Part shown: in pieces, positions 1 to 9,302 of the stretch
How positions within the stretch are numbered: the first letter of the stretch is position 1
Layout of the letters: each line of letters begins with the position of its first letter
Origin: Terrimonas sp.
GTDB lineage: Bacteria > Bacteroidota > Bacteroidia > Chitinophagales > Chitinophagaceae
DNA length: 64,000 nucleotides
Assembly: GCA_016125075.1 (NCBI GenBank)
Contig: WGMO01000011.1
Location: 226,166-290,165, forward strand
Direction of reading: 5' to 3'
The notes under the pieces: model-generated
Databases searched by the model: none
The model's input: only the letters and a program-made list of their open reading frames with translations
What the model was told of the DNA's origin: nothing
Made by a program: the position numbers and the translations under genes

Positions 1-1
1 C

Positions 2-601
2 ATCGTATCCAGATATATGCTTTACGGGATCAGTCTAGTTGGATTACTGGTGGTTGGAGGCAGGATGCAGACACAGGTATTTGGGGAGTATAATGTGGAA
101 AGCCTGGCGTATAAATCAACCGTGACCAGGGACTACCTGCTGCGGGTATCCCAGGAGCAGGATGGTTCCTCCTATTCACTGGGTGATATTGATCCCACAC
201 TCGCTGGTATGATACAGAAAGCCCCGGCAGCAATCAATGTAACCTTGTTCAGGCCTTATTTCTGGGAGTCCAGGAAACCCATTGTATTGATTTCAGCCGT
301 GGAATCTCTGGCGTTTCTGCTTTTTACGATTGCCGCTATTTTAAAAAATAACCCGCTCCGGGTTGTATTGAGGATCCTGGGAGACGAAACCCTTCAGTTT
401 TGCCTCATCTTCACACTGGTATTTGCCTTTGCTGTTGGTATTTCCACCAACAATTTTGGTTCCTTGTCAAGGTACAAGATACCCTGTATGCCATTTTACC
501 TGGCTTTTTTATTCATCCTGTTCAACCCTCCAAAAGTGGAGTTGATTTCAAGAAAACAATTCCAGAAAAAGAAAGGAAGCACTGCGCAAACTGTAGGCTG
601 A
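2..601 (+). CDS. Integral membrane protein, C-terminal part (truncated by window edge)
   Basis: The reading frame is open to the left edge (in-frame codons from base 2), so this is the C-terminal part of a longer protein; the first Met in view (base 17) need not be the start. About 200 residues remain. A soluble stretch is followed by two clear hydrophobic segments: one around the sequence VLISAVESLAFLLFTIAAIL, and a long one around FCLIFTLVFAFAVGIS and FYLAFLFILF, with a polar SRYKIP turn between its two halves. This layout resembles multi-pass polysaccharide-locus membrane proteins (polymerase or GT39-like), but no family can be fixed from the fragment. It is the only plus-strand gene at the polysaccharide locus and overlaps the convergent glycosyltransferase gene by 54 bases. 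Confidence 0.6.
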   Translation: MVSRYMLYGISLVGLLVVGGRMQTQVFGEYNVESLAYKSTVTRDYLLRVSQEQDGSSYSLGDIDPTLAGMIQKAPAAINVTLFRPYFWESRKPIVLISAVESLAFLLFTIAAILKNNPLRVVLRILGDETLQFCLIFTLVFAFAVGISTNNFGSLSRYKIPCMPFYLAFLFILFNPPKVELISRKQFQKKKGSTAQTVG

Positions 602-1630
602 TTCGATATATTCTCTTCCTTTTTTCCCCATGGCAGTCCGGAGTTCCGGATCCTGGATGAGTTTAAGTAAATTATTTTTCCACTCTTCTTTATTGTTAGC
701 GATGAAACCACATGTTTCCTGATTCAGGATCCGGGGGTTCACACCAACAGGAGAAGCCACCGCCGGTATCCCACAGGCCAGGTATTGTATCAGTTTAAAC
801 CCGCATTTCCCCTCAAACCAGGGTCCCTTTTTCAAAGGCATGACCCCAATATGCATTCCCAGCAGATCTTCCAGTTCCGTTTCGGCATTCCACTTCTTAA
901 AAATAAAATCAAAACCCCATGCGGGTGGTACATTTGAAATGACCAGGATATCACATGCTCCTTCTTTTTTGAGTTCCGCCAGCACCTCTTCAATCTCTTC
1001 AAGGTTGTGCAATGTGGTATGCGAACCCGTCCAACCCACCACCACTTTTTCACCTTCATACTGGTTTCGCATGATATGGTGGCCATTGTCCGTATCAACA
1101 ACTGTCGGGATACAGATGACAGAAGGATTATACCGGAGGGCATAGGCACAGAGAAAATCATTGCCCCCAACAACCTTATAAGACCAGCGAATTATATATT
1201 TGATCTTCCAGGTAGCCTTCAGCCATTTCTTTATAAAAGAAATTTTTTCGCCTCCGGGTATCCAGATCGCATCATCATATTCATGAATGATTTTCTTCCT
1301 GAGCAATTTGGCGAGCAGCCATTCAAATACAGGAGGACCGATGGGGGTGGCTTCCCGGTGGATGAAAACATAATCTGCAGTCATAGCTTTATACAGGTGA
1401 CCAACCCTTCTAAAATACCCATTTAAAGTGCCGAGGGCTTTTTGAATCGCACTCCCTTTCTTATATAAGATATCCCAGGCTTTTTGATCCAGGAATGAAT
1501 ACATTTCAAAATGAATATCATTCCTGCGCAATAAAGGGAAGAATAATTCTACCCGGAAACGCTGGGATGGTGCCACCCCTTCCGGATAGGGCACCCAGAA
1601 ATGAACCACTGTCTTTTTATCGGTTTTCAT
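548..1630 (-). CDS. Glycosyltransferase, GT4-like (GT-B fold)
   Basis: A 360-residue protein with the layout of a GT-B glycosyltransferase: an N-terminal acceptor domain (PYPEGVAPSQRFRVELFFPL, then a HEYDDAIW stretch near residue 115) and a C-terminal nucleotide-sugar domain with VVGWTGSHTT, then the GKCGFKLIQYLACGIPAVASPVG motif of Glycos_transf_1 proteins. Its role is inferred as adding one sugar to the surface polysaccharide at the cytoplasmic membrane; donor and acceptor cannot be read from the sequence. It is the last gene of the minus-strand polysaccharide operon; its ATG overlaps the end of the upstream gene by 14 bases. Its 3' end overlaps the convergent membrane-protein gene by 54 bases and no separate terminator is visible. 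Confidence 0.85.
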   Translation of the reverse strand: MKTDKKTVVHFWVPYPEGVAPSQRFRVELFFPLLRRNDIHFEMYSFLDQKAWDILYKKGSAIQKALGTLNGYFRRVGHLYKAMTADYVFIHREATPIGPPVFEWLLAKLLRKKIIHEYDDAIWIPGGEKISFIKKWLKATWKIKYIIRWSYKVVGGNDFLCAYALRYNPSVICIPTVVDTDNGHHIMRNQYEGEKVVVGWTGSHTTLHNLEEIEEVLAELKKEGACDILVISNVPPAWGFDFIFKKWNAETELEDLLGMHIGVMPLKKGPWFEGKCGFKLIQYLACGIPAVASPVGVNPRILNQETCGFIANNKEEWKNNLLKLIQDPELRTAMGKKGREYIESAYSLRSASFLFLELFS

Positions 1631-2843
1631 AAATCAAAGGATAAATTTTACGGGCAATCGAAAAAGACCGGTATTGTTTTGCCACTTTGAAAATCCGTTC
1701 CTGTAATTGACTCCTGTCCTCATGTTTCAGGATCCCGTCTATTGCCATTATGGCTGAAGGATAGTTGTCCCTGTTCTGCAGGTCTGTCACCACGCCGATC
1801 TCTTGCGCGGCGATAATATCAGAATCATCCGAAATACCCGGGCTGATGACCACCGGCAACCCCATTCCCCAATATTCCCCGGTTTTGATCGGGGCCCCAT
1901 ACCGCTTTGAGGGAACCGGTACCTGTGGGTTGATGGCAAAATCGCCCAATGACATGTATACCGGAACCGCCTGATGTGCTACAAATTTCGCGATAACAAC
2001 ATTTGCAGGAAGGCCCACTCTTTTTATCTGATCCTGAATGGAGGATGCCGTTTCGCCTGTTAACATCAAAAACCGGAAATCATCCTGCCAGTATGCATGA
2101 CAGGCTTTTATAAAATCAAAGACCTCATCTTTCAGATAGGTTCCGCCAAGCTTCCCGGCATAGATACAAACGATCTTTGATTCCAGCCCCAATGAATGTA
2201 ATAATCCGGGATCTTTTTCCCGGGGATAAAAATGAGTGAAATCAATACAGGCCGGCTTGACAGAGAAATGATTGAGTTCAACACCGTAGTTTTCTTTTGC
2301 ATACGTTCTCATTCCTTCCGTGGTGGCAATTACATATGATGCATACCGGCTGATCTTTTTTTCCAGGTAGAAAAGGATGCGATAGGCCCATCCATTTTTT
2401 TTCCAGGCGCCCGTTTCAAGCATGGCCGTTGCATGGGGTTCATAACTATCGATGACAAGTTTTAGGCGTAAGAATTTTGCCAGCATATACCCAATCCCCC
2501 CTGCCGGCATACAAAAAGCATGAATGACATTAATATTGTTTTTACGGATCAGCCGGATCAGTTGAAAGAAATGTACCGGATACATCAGCAATTTACGCCA
2601 GCCAAAACGCCTGTAGGTTTGTCCCACCCATTGCATGTTCTGCCTGGCTAAATCCCGGTTGATCGTCGCTTGTTCGGGTTCCGACAAGGTGATATCTGAT
2701 TTCTCTGCCGTTACCAGGATGATTGTCGTGGCAGCAGGAATCACCTCCCTGATGATCTTTACATACGGTAAAGTATAGGTCTGCACCAATGCATCCTTAT
2801 AACTCCACTGGGTCAGTACCAGTATATTCCCATTTATCTTCAC
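1617..2843 (-). CDS. Glycosyltransferase, GT4-like, paralogue A of a tandem pair
   Basis: A 408-residue GT-B type glycosyltransferase. The N-terminus (NILVLTQWSYKDALVQTYTLPY) and the C-terminal motif (PQVPVPSKRYGAPIKTGEYW, then GLPVVISPGISDDSDII) are nearly the same as in the gene just upstream, so the two arose by tandem duplication. The central stretch IVCIYAGKLGGTYLKDEVFDF is the usual start of the second Rossmann domain. The start is GTG at 2843, overlapping the preceding stop as GTGA, which supports translational coupling. It likely adds a sugar to the surface polysaccharide; substrate unknown. Confidence 0.85.
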   Translation of the reverse strand: MKINGNILVLTQWSYKDALVQTYTLPYVKIIREVIPAATTIILVTAEKSDITLSEPEQATINRDLARQNMQWVGQTYRRFGWRKLLMYPVHFFQLIRLIRKNNINVIHAFCMPAGGIGYMLAKFLRLKLVIDSYEPHATAMLETGAWKKNGWAYRILFYLEKKISRYASYVIATTEGMRTYAKENYGVELNHFSVKPACIDFTHFYPREKDPGLLHSLGLESKIVCIYAGKLGGTYLKDEVFDFIKACHAYWQDDFRFLMLTGETASSIQDQIKRVGLPANVVIAKFVAHQAVPVYMSLGDFAINPQVPVPSKRYGAPIKTGEYWGMGLPVVISPGISDDSDIIAAQEIGVVTDLQNRDNYPSAIMAIDGILKHEDRSQLQERIFKVAKQYRSFSIARKIYPLIYENR

Positions 2844-4060
2844 TGCCAGCTATATATTTCGCTGTAAACTTTTTTTGTAATATCATAGGAACGGTATTGC
2901 TCCGCTATCTTTCTGATGCGCTCCCTGATCCCCTCTTTCTCTTTGAGCTGGCTGTCCAATTTCTCCAGTTGCTGGTGAAACCCGGAATTTTGCTTATAGT
3001 CGATGATGATTCCAATACCTTCTTTAATGATAATATCCGAATCATCGGAAATGCCGGGACTGATCACTACCGGCATTCCCATCGCCCAATATTCACCATC
3101 CTTGATGGAGGTGCAATATCGTTTAGAGGGCACCGGAATCACCGGGTTGATGCCGAAATCGCCCAAAGACAGGTAAGCCGGCATTTCAGCATGTGGAATA
3201 TAAAGACTGATCACCACATGATCGGGTAAACCCACTTTCTGCATCACAGCCCCGATCTCTTTTCTTGAGCTATTGGAGAGCATCAGGAATCTAAACGCAT
3301 CGCCCCAATATATCCATGCGGCTTTGATAAAACTGAAAATTTCATCTTTATAATAAATCCCTCCCATTTTACCTGCATAGACCGCCACTACCTTCTCCTT
3401 AAGCCCCATTTCCTGCAGCAGTTGTGGATCCTTCCCCCGGAAAGCAAAAGCCTGCAGGTCCACACAGGCCGGTTTTACAAAAAACCGATCTTTCTTTACC
3501 CCGTATTTTTCAAAGGCATAATTTTCCATCCCGGCCGTTGTCCCGATGAGAACGGTTGCCCTTTTGCTTTGCCATTTCTCCATTAAAAACAATAAACGAA
3601 AAGCGGCACTCCCTTTTTTCCAGGACCCATTCTCTACCATGGATTCTGCATGGGGCTCATAACTGTCAATGACCAGGGGCTTTCCGGAAATGCGACTCAA
3701 CAGGTAACCTATACTCCCTGCCGGTGTTCCAAAAGCATGAATCACCGATACCTGCTCTTTTTTCAGGGTCTTCCAGAGAAAAACAATATGGTTCACCCAT
3801 GACAGCATCTTCCTGGCGCCAAAAAAACGGTAAGGAAATCCGATAAGCCGCATGTTTTTGCTGTTCCATGAATGGTTGATCGCTGCCATTTCTTTTGGCG
3901 ATAATGCCAGGGATTCCTGTTCTTCCGTAACAAGGATGATCCGATGGGAAGCAGGCAATATATTGCGGATCATTTCAAGATAGGGCAAGGTATAGGTTTG
4001 TACCAGCGCGTCTTTAAAACTCCAGGACGTCAAAACAAGTATATTGCCACTTAAATTCAT
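2840..4060 (-). CDS. Glycosyltransferase, GT4-like, paralogue B of a tandem pair
   Basis: A 406-residue GT-B glycosyltransferase, clear paralogue of the gene just downstream: the same N-terminal LVLTSWSFKDALVQTYTLPY block, the same VIHAFGTPAGSIGYLLS and LVIDSYEPHAESM blocks, and the same VPSKRYCTSIKDGEYWAMG plus MPVVISPGISDDSDI block. The conserved C-terminal region would bind the donor; the acceptor-side N-terminal half differs more between the copies. The ATG overlaps the upstream stop (ATGA). The two copies probably act on successive or similar linkages of the same glycan, but one could be redundant. Confidence 0.85.
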   Translation of the reverse strand: MNLSGNILVLTSWSFKDALVQTYTLPYLEMIRNILPASHRIILVTEEQESLALSPKEMAAINHSWNSKNMRLIGFPYRFFGARKMLSWVNHIVFLWKTLKKEQVSVIHAFGTPAGSIGYLLSRISGKPLVIDSYEPHAESMVENGSWKKGSAAFRLLFLMEKWQSKRATVLIGTTAGMENYAFEKYGVKKDRFFVKPACVDLQAFAFRGKDPQLLQEMGLKEKVVAVYAGKMGGIYYKDEIFSFIKAAWIYWGDAFRFLMLSNSSRKEIGAVMQKVGLPDHVVISLYIPHAEMPAYLSLGDFGINPVIPVPSKRYCTSIKDGEYWAMGMPVVISPGISDDSDIIIKEGIGIIIDYKQNSGFHQQLEKLDSQLKEKEGIRERIRKIAEQYRSYDITKKVYSEIYSWQ

Positions 4061-4950
4061 TTTATCTTCTGTATGAATTTCCTGCCTACTATTGATTTAA
4101 GCAATAAGAGGATAAATTTTTTATGGACGCCTCCCTTCCTGATTGCCCTTAAGGCTTCCTGGATGGAATTGCTTCGTTTACCGTCAAGATATTGATGGAT
4201 CCCGCAAAAATAATGGGACCAGGCGATCAATGATCTCTTTTCGGCCGGTTGAAGCGCTATCGCTCTGTTGATCCAGTCAACTGCACGTATCCTGGCGGCG
4301 ATCACTTTTTGGTTGTCGCCCATTGAACGTTCATCGTGCTGGCGCATGCTGAGGCAAACCTTATCCCTGATAAAAACTTTATCCTGTTCCGTATTCAGGA
4401 GGATGAATAACCAGTCTTCCATGGAGGCCAGTTCCCTTTGCGGAGGAAATGGCTGACAGGTATGTCCTTTGATCCTGATACAGTAATTGGCAGCCAGGAT
4501 ATTCCCCTTGAGAAAGAAACTTCTGTCATACCATCCCTCTTTTACAGACTGGATGGGTGCGGGTTTTATATTCCCATCCCGATCAAAGAAATCATACTTA
4601 CAGGCCAGGAAATGAATATCGGGGTGTTTAAGAATCGTTTGGTAGAGGGTTTGCAGGTAGTCCTCCTTCATTAGATCATCGGAGTCAAAAAAAACGGCAA
4701 ATTCACCGGTAGCCTGTGCCATCCCATAATTTCGGGCGGCTCCCCTTTCTTCATTGTTTTTTTTGAAATAACGAACCTGGAGGTTCTCGGAAAAATGGGC
4801 CCGGACCTGTTGTTCAGTATCATCCTGGCTGCCATCATCTACAATGATCACTTCAAAAGAGGTAAAGCTCTGTTGTAAAACGGAGCCGATCGTCTCCTGG
4901 ATTAGATGACCCCGGTTATAGGTAGGTATGATCACAGAAAAATAGGTCAC
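4057..4950 (-). CDS. Family 2 glycosyltransferase (GT-A)
   Basis: A 297-residue GT-A glycosyltransferase. The first 100 residues carry the GT2 signature: FSVIIPTYNRGHLIQETIGS, EVIIVDDGSQDDT (nucleotide-binding Asp) and EFAVFFDSDDLM, a metal-binding DxD-type motif. The C-terminal third is variable and probably contacts the acceptor. No membrane segments are seen, so it should act at the inner face of the cytoplasmic membrane. The start is GTG at 4950, overlapping the preceding stop (GTGA). The donor sugar cannot be inferred. Confidence 0.9.
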   Translation of the reverse strand: MTYFSVIIPTYNRGHLIQETIGSVLQQSFTSFEVIIVDDGSQDDTEQQVRAHFSENLQVRYFKKNNEERGAARNYGMAQATGEFAVFFDSDDLMKEDYLQTLYQTILKHPDIHFLACKYDFFDRDGNIKPAPIQSVKEGWYDRSFFLKGNILAANYCIRIKGHTCQPFPPQRELASMEDWLFILLNTEQDKVFIRDKVCLSMRQHDERSMGDNQKVIAARIRAVDWINRAIALQPAEKRSLIAWSHYFCGIHQYLDGKRSNSIQEALRAIRKGGVHKKFILLLLKSIVGRKFIQKIK

Positions 4951-6077
4951 GATTGCAATTCATTGTATAATTTAATATGGAGTCTTGTCTTTTCTGCTAC
5001 ACTGAACTGCAGGGCATCTTCTTTTGCCTGCCGGGCCAGTTCTTTTGCTTTTGCAGGATTTTCTTTCATCCACAGGATAGCATCGGCGATGGCCTGAGCA
5101 TCCTTAAAAGGAACCACATAGGCATTCTGCATATGTTTGGCGGTTTGCCAGGCATAGCCCGACAGGGTCAGCACCTGGGGTATGCCCGCCATCATCCCTT
5201 CGATGATGGTGATACCGCCGGTTTCAACATGTTCATCAACCGGTACATGCAAATGAACATCAAACAACTGGTATAAAGCAGAGGTATCGTTCACAAAACC
5301 GGCATAGACCACTTTATCCTCCAATCCCTTCTCCCTGATTTGTTTCATCGCCTCTTCAAAATAGGACCCCTTGCTACCAAATACATAAAATTTTATTTCA
5401 GGAAATGATTTCAATAAATGAGCCGCTTCAATAATGTATTGATGTCCTTTCCAGAATTCAAAGCGGGATACCACGCCTACAACAAATTCTGTTGTTGACC
5501 GGATAGGCACAAGGGCATTCACCGCTTCCACTCTTTCCGCCGATACTTCATAATCGGCGGGTTTAAGTCCATGATATATCGTAAACAGTTTTTTCTTGTC
5601 GAAATGCCAGTTTTTCAACAAATAATCAGCCGCGATATCAGAAGTGGCAATGATTTTCTTTGACAACCGGAAGGTATAATTATCCAGCCTTTCCTGTTTG
5701 CTATTGTTAAAATCATGGGCCCAGCTCACATTTTCGCAGGTGGTGACCCTGGCTTTTAATCCTGCCCATACAGCAGCGGTCTGTCCAACCAGGTTTCCAA
5801 AAGGCAATGAAGTATGTACGATATCAACCTTATGTTTTTTTATCAGCCTTTTTGTAAACCAGATATTTTTTAGATGAGCAGTCTTTCCGGTATGCGCAAG
5901 TTTATACACCGGGATATCCAATAGACGAAGATCATCGAACAACAGCAGATCGGGATCCTTATTACTGTCAATGATCACATATACCTGGTTGATCCCTGCC
6001 TTTTTCAAGGCTTCGGCAAACCATAACCATTGTAATGATTTTTTTATGTGGGAAAGGCAAAAGAGTATTGTCATCAT
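4947..6077 (-). CDS. Glycosyltransferase, GT4 family
   Basis: A 376-residue GT-B protein. The N-terminal domain starts TILFCLSHIKKSLQWLWFAEAL and includes VDIVHTSLPFGNLVG; the linker VVGVVSRFEFWKGHQYIIEA (near residue 200) is the classical start of the GT4 donor domain, followed by KFYVFGSKGSYFEE, VVYAGFVNDTSALYQLFDV, and ETGGITIIEGMMAGIPQVLT, which carries the conserved EG of the donor site. It fits retaining glycosyltransferases of polysaccharide loci. The start overlaps the upstream stop (two adjacent ATG codons; the one at 6077 is used here, the other is 6074). Confidence 0.88.
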   Translation of the reverse strand: MMTILFCLSHIKKSLQWLWFAEALKKAGINQVYVIIDSNKDPDLLLFDDLRLLDIPVYKLAHTGKTAHLKNIWFTKRLIKKHKVDIVHTSLPFGNLVGQTAAVWAGLKARVTTCENVSWAHDFNNSKQERLDNYTFRLSKKIIATSDIAADYLLKNWHFDKKKLFTIYHGLKPADYEVSAERVEAVNALVPIRSTTEFVVGVVSRFEFWKGHQYIIEAAHLLKSFPEIKFYVFGSKGSYFEEAMKQIREKGLEDKVVYAGFVNDTSALYQLFDVHLHVPVDEHVETGGITIIEGMMAGIPQVLTLSGYAWQTAKHMQNAYVVPFKDAQAIADAILWMKENPAKAKELARQAKEDALQFSVAEKTRLHIKLYNELQS

Positions 6078-7084
6078 TTACCCCTTATTTTTCGTATGGC
6101 GATCAGTACAAAATCAGGCCAGAATAGCCTGGTGGTTATGAATGGAATCAGTTTTTCCGATTGCAGCCATGCTCCCGGAAATTCTTTTTTTATTCGGGCA
6201 AGCATTTTGCGGGAGGCGGCAATCTTTCCGCTGGCAAACAATGACCGAACCTGGTAACAGAGGTGATAGAACAGTGCTTTTTCCTTATCGATGGATGAGA
6301 GTATACCCGGATCCGGTTCGAAATTGAAGGGCTGGAAATAAGGAATTGCTTCCTGTAATGGAGACACGGATGACAGTTTTGTTAATGTATCGTCCCATCC
6401 TGCATTTTTACAAAAATTGACAAACACCCGGCACCAGTCAATAATGAATTTGTCCTGTTGCGAAACCGACTTGCTGGCATCATGTAAACGGTATTTCGCG
6501 TACAAGTCTTTCACGGGATGAAACTGGCAAACTGTGGCTAACCGGGAAAAAAGGTCATAATCCATCCCATAATGAAGTGTTTCCGAAACCTTGCCCCCGA
6601 TCCTGTCCAGGTAAATTTTCCTGAAAAAAGCGGCCGGCTGTGAAAAAGCCATTCCGGAAATATTTCTTTCCGTACAGGGATTTTCATATCCATAGTCAAT
6701 TTCCAGGTCTTTGTCGCCTTCAAACATCTGCACCCCTCCGTGAATGACACCCACGGTGTCGGGTAGTGCGTTAAAATGGTCATTGACAGATTGTAAAGTA
6801 CCTGGCAGGAAAAGGTCATCACTGCACAACCAGGTTACGATATCGCCTGTTGCCCGGGCAAAGCCCTTGTTAATGGCATCACTCTGTCCCTTATCTTTTT
6901 CACTGACCCAATAGCTGATCTGCTTTTCATACTTTTTGATGATATCGACAGTATTGTCCTTACTGCCTCCGTCAATTACTATGACTTCGATATCCGGGTA
7001 GGCCTGTTCAAAAATGGATTGAAAGGTCTCTTCTATAAATTGTCCCTGGTTATAGGAAGGAACAACGACTGAAATCTTTAACAT
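6074..7084 (-). CDS. Family 2 glycosyltransferase
   Basis: A 336-residue GT-A enzyme. Motifs: ISVVVPSYNQGQFIEETFQS, EVIVIDGGSKDNTVDII, a KDKGQSDAINKGFARATGDI block and TWLCSDDLFLPG as the DxD-like site, all in the first 105 residues. The type with GGSKDNT followed by EKDKGQSDAINKG is common among polysaccharide-locus GT2 proteins. The C-terminal part (about residues 220-336) is helical and unassigned. Its ATG shares one base with the upstream stop (TAATG), so the two genes are tightly coupled. Confidence 0.9.
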   Translation of the reverse strand: MLKISVVVPSYNQGQFIEETFQSIFEQAYPDIEVIVIDGGSKDNTVDIIKKYEKQISYWVSEKDKGQSDAINKGFARATGDIVTWLCSDDLFLPGTLQSVNDHFNALPDTVGVIHGGVQMFEGDKDLEIDYGYENPCTERNISGMAFSQPAAFFRKIYLDRIGGKVSETLHYGMDYDLFSRLATVCQFHPVKDLYAKYRLHDASKSVSQQDKFIIDWCRVFVNFCKNAGWDDTLTKLSSVSPLQEAIPYFQPFNFEPDPGILSSIDKEKALFYHLCYQVRSLFASGKIAASRKMLARIKKEFPGAWLQSEKLIPFITTRLFWPDFVLIAIRKIRGK

Positions 7085-7848
7085 TAATGCTTAGGGTTTT
7101 TTAGTGTTAGGTCTTTCCGGATGGCGATACAATCGCTTTTGGACAGGCGCACCCTGAATCCCTTTTTTCTAAGGTAACGAACACTTTCCCTGGCTTCGGC
7201 TTTTGCAAGATGTTTTTGTTCGTAAATGATGATTTCCGGTTTGTATTTGTCCAGGTCGATGCTTTTCAGGATTTCAAAATCATGGCCTTCGGTATCAATA
7301 TGGATAAGGTCAACATTTTCCATCCCGTTTCTTTCCAGCATCTTATCGAAACTGTCTGTTTTGATATTAATGACTTTTATATGATCAGCGATCCGGGGGT
7401 AATAATCGGCATGTTTAAGGATGACTTCCCTGTTAAAACTTGACAGCTGGCTCAGCCATTCGGGCAAGTCCTTGTTGTCCGGATCCACAAAGTAGAATGG
7501 GAAATAGCCGGGAGCTCGGCTGACAGCAATATTTTCAAAAAACAACCTCTCCCGGGAAGCTGCATAATTGTTTACCAGCTTTTCAAAAAGCGGGGGCTGG
7601 GGTTCCGCCAGGATGCCTTTCCAGTTATGGCTGACAATAAATGGATGTAAGGGGTCGCCCTGTAAACCATCATTTGAACCGATCTGAACAAAATGAACCT
7701 GGTGCCCTTTCTGCAGATCATAGGATTCTAGGGTACGAGCCATATTTTTTTCGAAAGGAGGCTTGAAGAGACCAAACCTGTCAATGGCTTTTAGATACTG
7801 ATAGAGATAGGCATCTCTTTTCATTATCTTTTTCAGAATTTTTTTCAT
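7084..7848 (-). CDS. FkbM family methyltransferase (1 of 3 in the locus)
   Basis: A 254-residue protein with the FkbM-type SAM-methyltransferase layout: HFVQIGSNDGLQGDPLHPFI as motif I near residue 52, GILAEPQPPLFEKL as motif II and the acidic block VDLIHIDTEGHDFEILKSID near residue 180, followed by KPEIIIYEQKHL. FkbM proteins O-methylate sugars and other small substrates, so methylation of a residue in the polysaccharide is the likely role. It lies between a glycosyltransferase gene and the phosphatase-fold gene; 34 bases separate it from the latter. Confidence 0.85.
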   Translation of the reverse strand: MKKILKKIMKRDAYLYQYLKAIDRFGLFKPPFEKNMARTLESYDLQKGHQVHFVQIGSNDGLQGDPLHPFIVSHNWKGILAEPQPPLFEKLVNNYAASRERLFFENIAVSRAPGYFPFYFVDPDNKDLPEWLSQLSSFNREVILKHADYYPRIADHIKVINIKTDSFDKMLERNGMENVDLIHIDTEGHDFEILKSIDLDKYKPEIIIYEQKHLAKAEARESVRYLRKKGFRVRLSKSDCIAIRKDLTLKNPKH

Positions 7849-7882
7849 AGCTGTTCAATATCCCGCTTACGGGAAATTATTT

Positions 7883-9283
7883 TCAGTTAATCCCCCTGCT
7901 CATATAGGAAGGCAGCGGTATATTGAAATTGTTCAGGAGGGAAGGTGCGATCTCGGTCGTGGCAAGCGTGGTCATGCCTCCCTTCTGCAGGCCCCGGGCG
8001 GGTTCATAGATGATCAGCGAACCCTGTGGTATATGATAAGCCGTCGCCCCGCATTTATCCTGTATTTTGATATTCTGCATGCCGGATTTTGCCACTGGAA
8101 TTTCCTCGTTCATCAGTTCAATCTTAATGGACCCTTCATCAAGGTTGGGGAAACCAATATCGATACTGTAAAAATGATCGCCTTTATGGCGAAAATGCAC
8201 CTGTTGCCCATTTATTTTCAGGGTCTTCAGCCTGGTCTCAAATTCGGTTTGTACACCTTCTTTTACCTCTACATTAAACTGGGGGATCATAGATGGCTTG
8301 AGTGTATAATTACCGGGACCCAGGTTAAACATTTCCATAAACCGCTTCCCGTCTTTGACGATAAAATCCGTTTCAATCTCCCTGGCTTCTACGGCAAATT
8401 GTCCCATGCTTGAAGAAATCCAAAGCGCATATTCCGGATGCCTGTCAATAAATTTCACCAGCCTGCCAATCATTTCGTCGGCTTTCTTCATGGTAAAAAC
8501 GATCTCCTTATTATAAGTTTCTATCCATTCTCTGCCCAGGGCCAGGTTTTCATAATCTTCCGGAAAAGCAGCGGCCCAGTACCGGTGCATGGAAGAGGCA
8601 ACATGGTTGGTAAAAAATGTAGTAAAAGCTGGTTGATGGGTAACCAGTTGTTTATAGAACAATTCAAAACCAATCACCGACTGGTAAGTGCGGCGCCTGA
8701 CCACCTTCCATTTATTGACCCTTTCATCCACCAGCTGACCGGCCAGTTCAACAGCCGTTTTAAAACGAAATCCAAGGTCGGGAAGTTTCAAAAGAAACTG
8801 TAGGGCTTCCCTGGCCGGGATCTTTGAGTCCACCACCCGACTGGATTCTCTTGCCATCGTTAAATTAAACCGCTGGAAGGTCTCCAGTTTTTTAGGAAAG
8901 CATTCACTTCCGGCTGCAAAAGTATCTGGTACATAAAATGAAAACTTCTCAATATGCTCCGGCGGCGGGTAGGAATGCAGGGATCCAAAGAGTCCGACCG
9001 GGATCCCCTGGTCGGCCAGGATATTCCAAACAGCCGGGTATTGTTCTTCCTGGTCGTTCAGATCCTGCCCGAAATCCGATATAAAGTGTTTTTCATTGGT
9101 TACCCCCCGGTGCAAGGTTGGCCAGGTGATCCATGGAGAAAGATGACCCTTATCTTCCGTATAGGTTTCAAATTGACGGCTGAAAGGAAGAATTTTTGCC
9201 AGGGAAGATTCGGGGTAAAGCCTGCAAAAATGATGGATAATTTTATAGGGGACTTCGTTAAGTTCGAAAAATATGATTTTCAT
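7883..9283 (-). CDS. Alkaline-phosphatase-superfamily-like protein with altered metal site
   Basis: A 466-residue cytoplasmic-looking protein. The N-terminal KIIFFELNEVPYKII strand-loop and the TWPTLHRG stretch (residues 53-60) sit where alkaline-phosphatase-fold enzymes have the first metal ligand and the Thr/Ser nucleophile. GLFGSLHSYPP and FFTNHVASSMHRYW are also as in phosphodiesterase-like members of polysaccharide loci. The position that usually reads SDHG reads SSSMG here, and the first ligand Asp appears as Asn, so metal binding may be lost or altered. It has its own promoter in the upstream gap. Function unknown; a phospho- or sulfo-group transferase or hydrolase acting on the glycan is possible. 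Confidence 0.6.
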   Translation of the reverse strand: MKIIFFELNEVPYKIIHHFCRLYPESSLAKILPFSRQFETYTEDKGHLSPWITWPTLHRGVTNEKHFISDFGQDLNDQEEQYPAVWNILADQGIPVGLFGSLHSYPPPEHIEKFSFYVPDTFAAGSECFPKKLETFQRFNLTMARESSRVVDSKIPAREALQFLLKLPDLGFRFKTAVELAGQLVDERVNKWKVVRRRTYQSVIGFELFYKQLVTHQPAFTTFFTNHVASSMHRYWAAAFPEDYENLALGREWIETYNKEIVFTMKKADEMIGRLVKFIDRHPEYALWISSSMGQFAVEAREIETDFIVKDGKRFMEMFNLGPGNYTLKPSMIPQFNVEVKEGVQTEFETRLKTLKINGQQVHFRHKGDHFYSIDIGFPNLDEGSIKIELMNEEIPVAKSGMQNIKIQDKCGATAYHIPQGSLIIYEPARGLQKGGMTTLATTEIAPSLLNNFNIPLPSYMSRGIN

Positions 9284-9302
9284 TGAATGGATATTTATTG
9301 CT

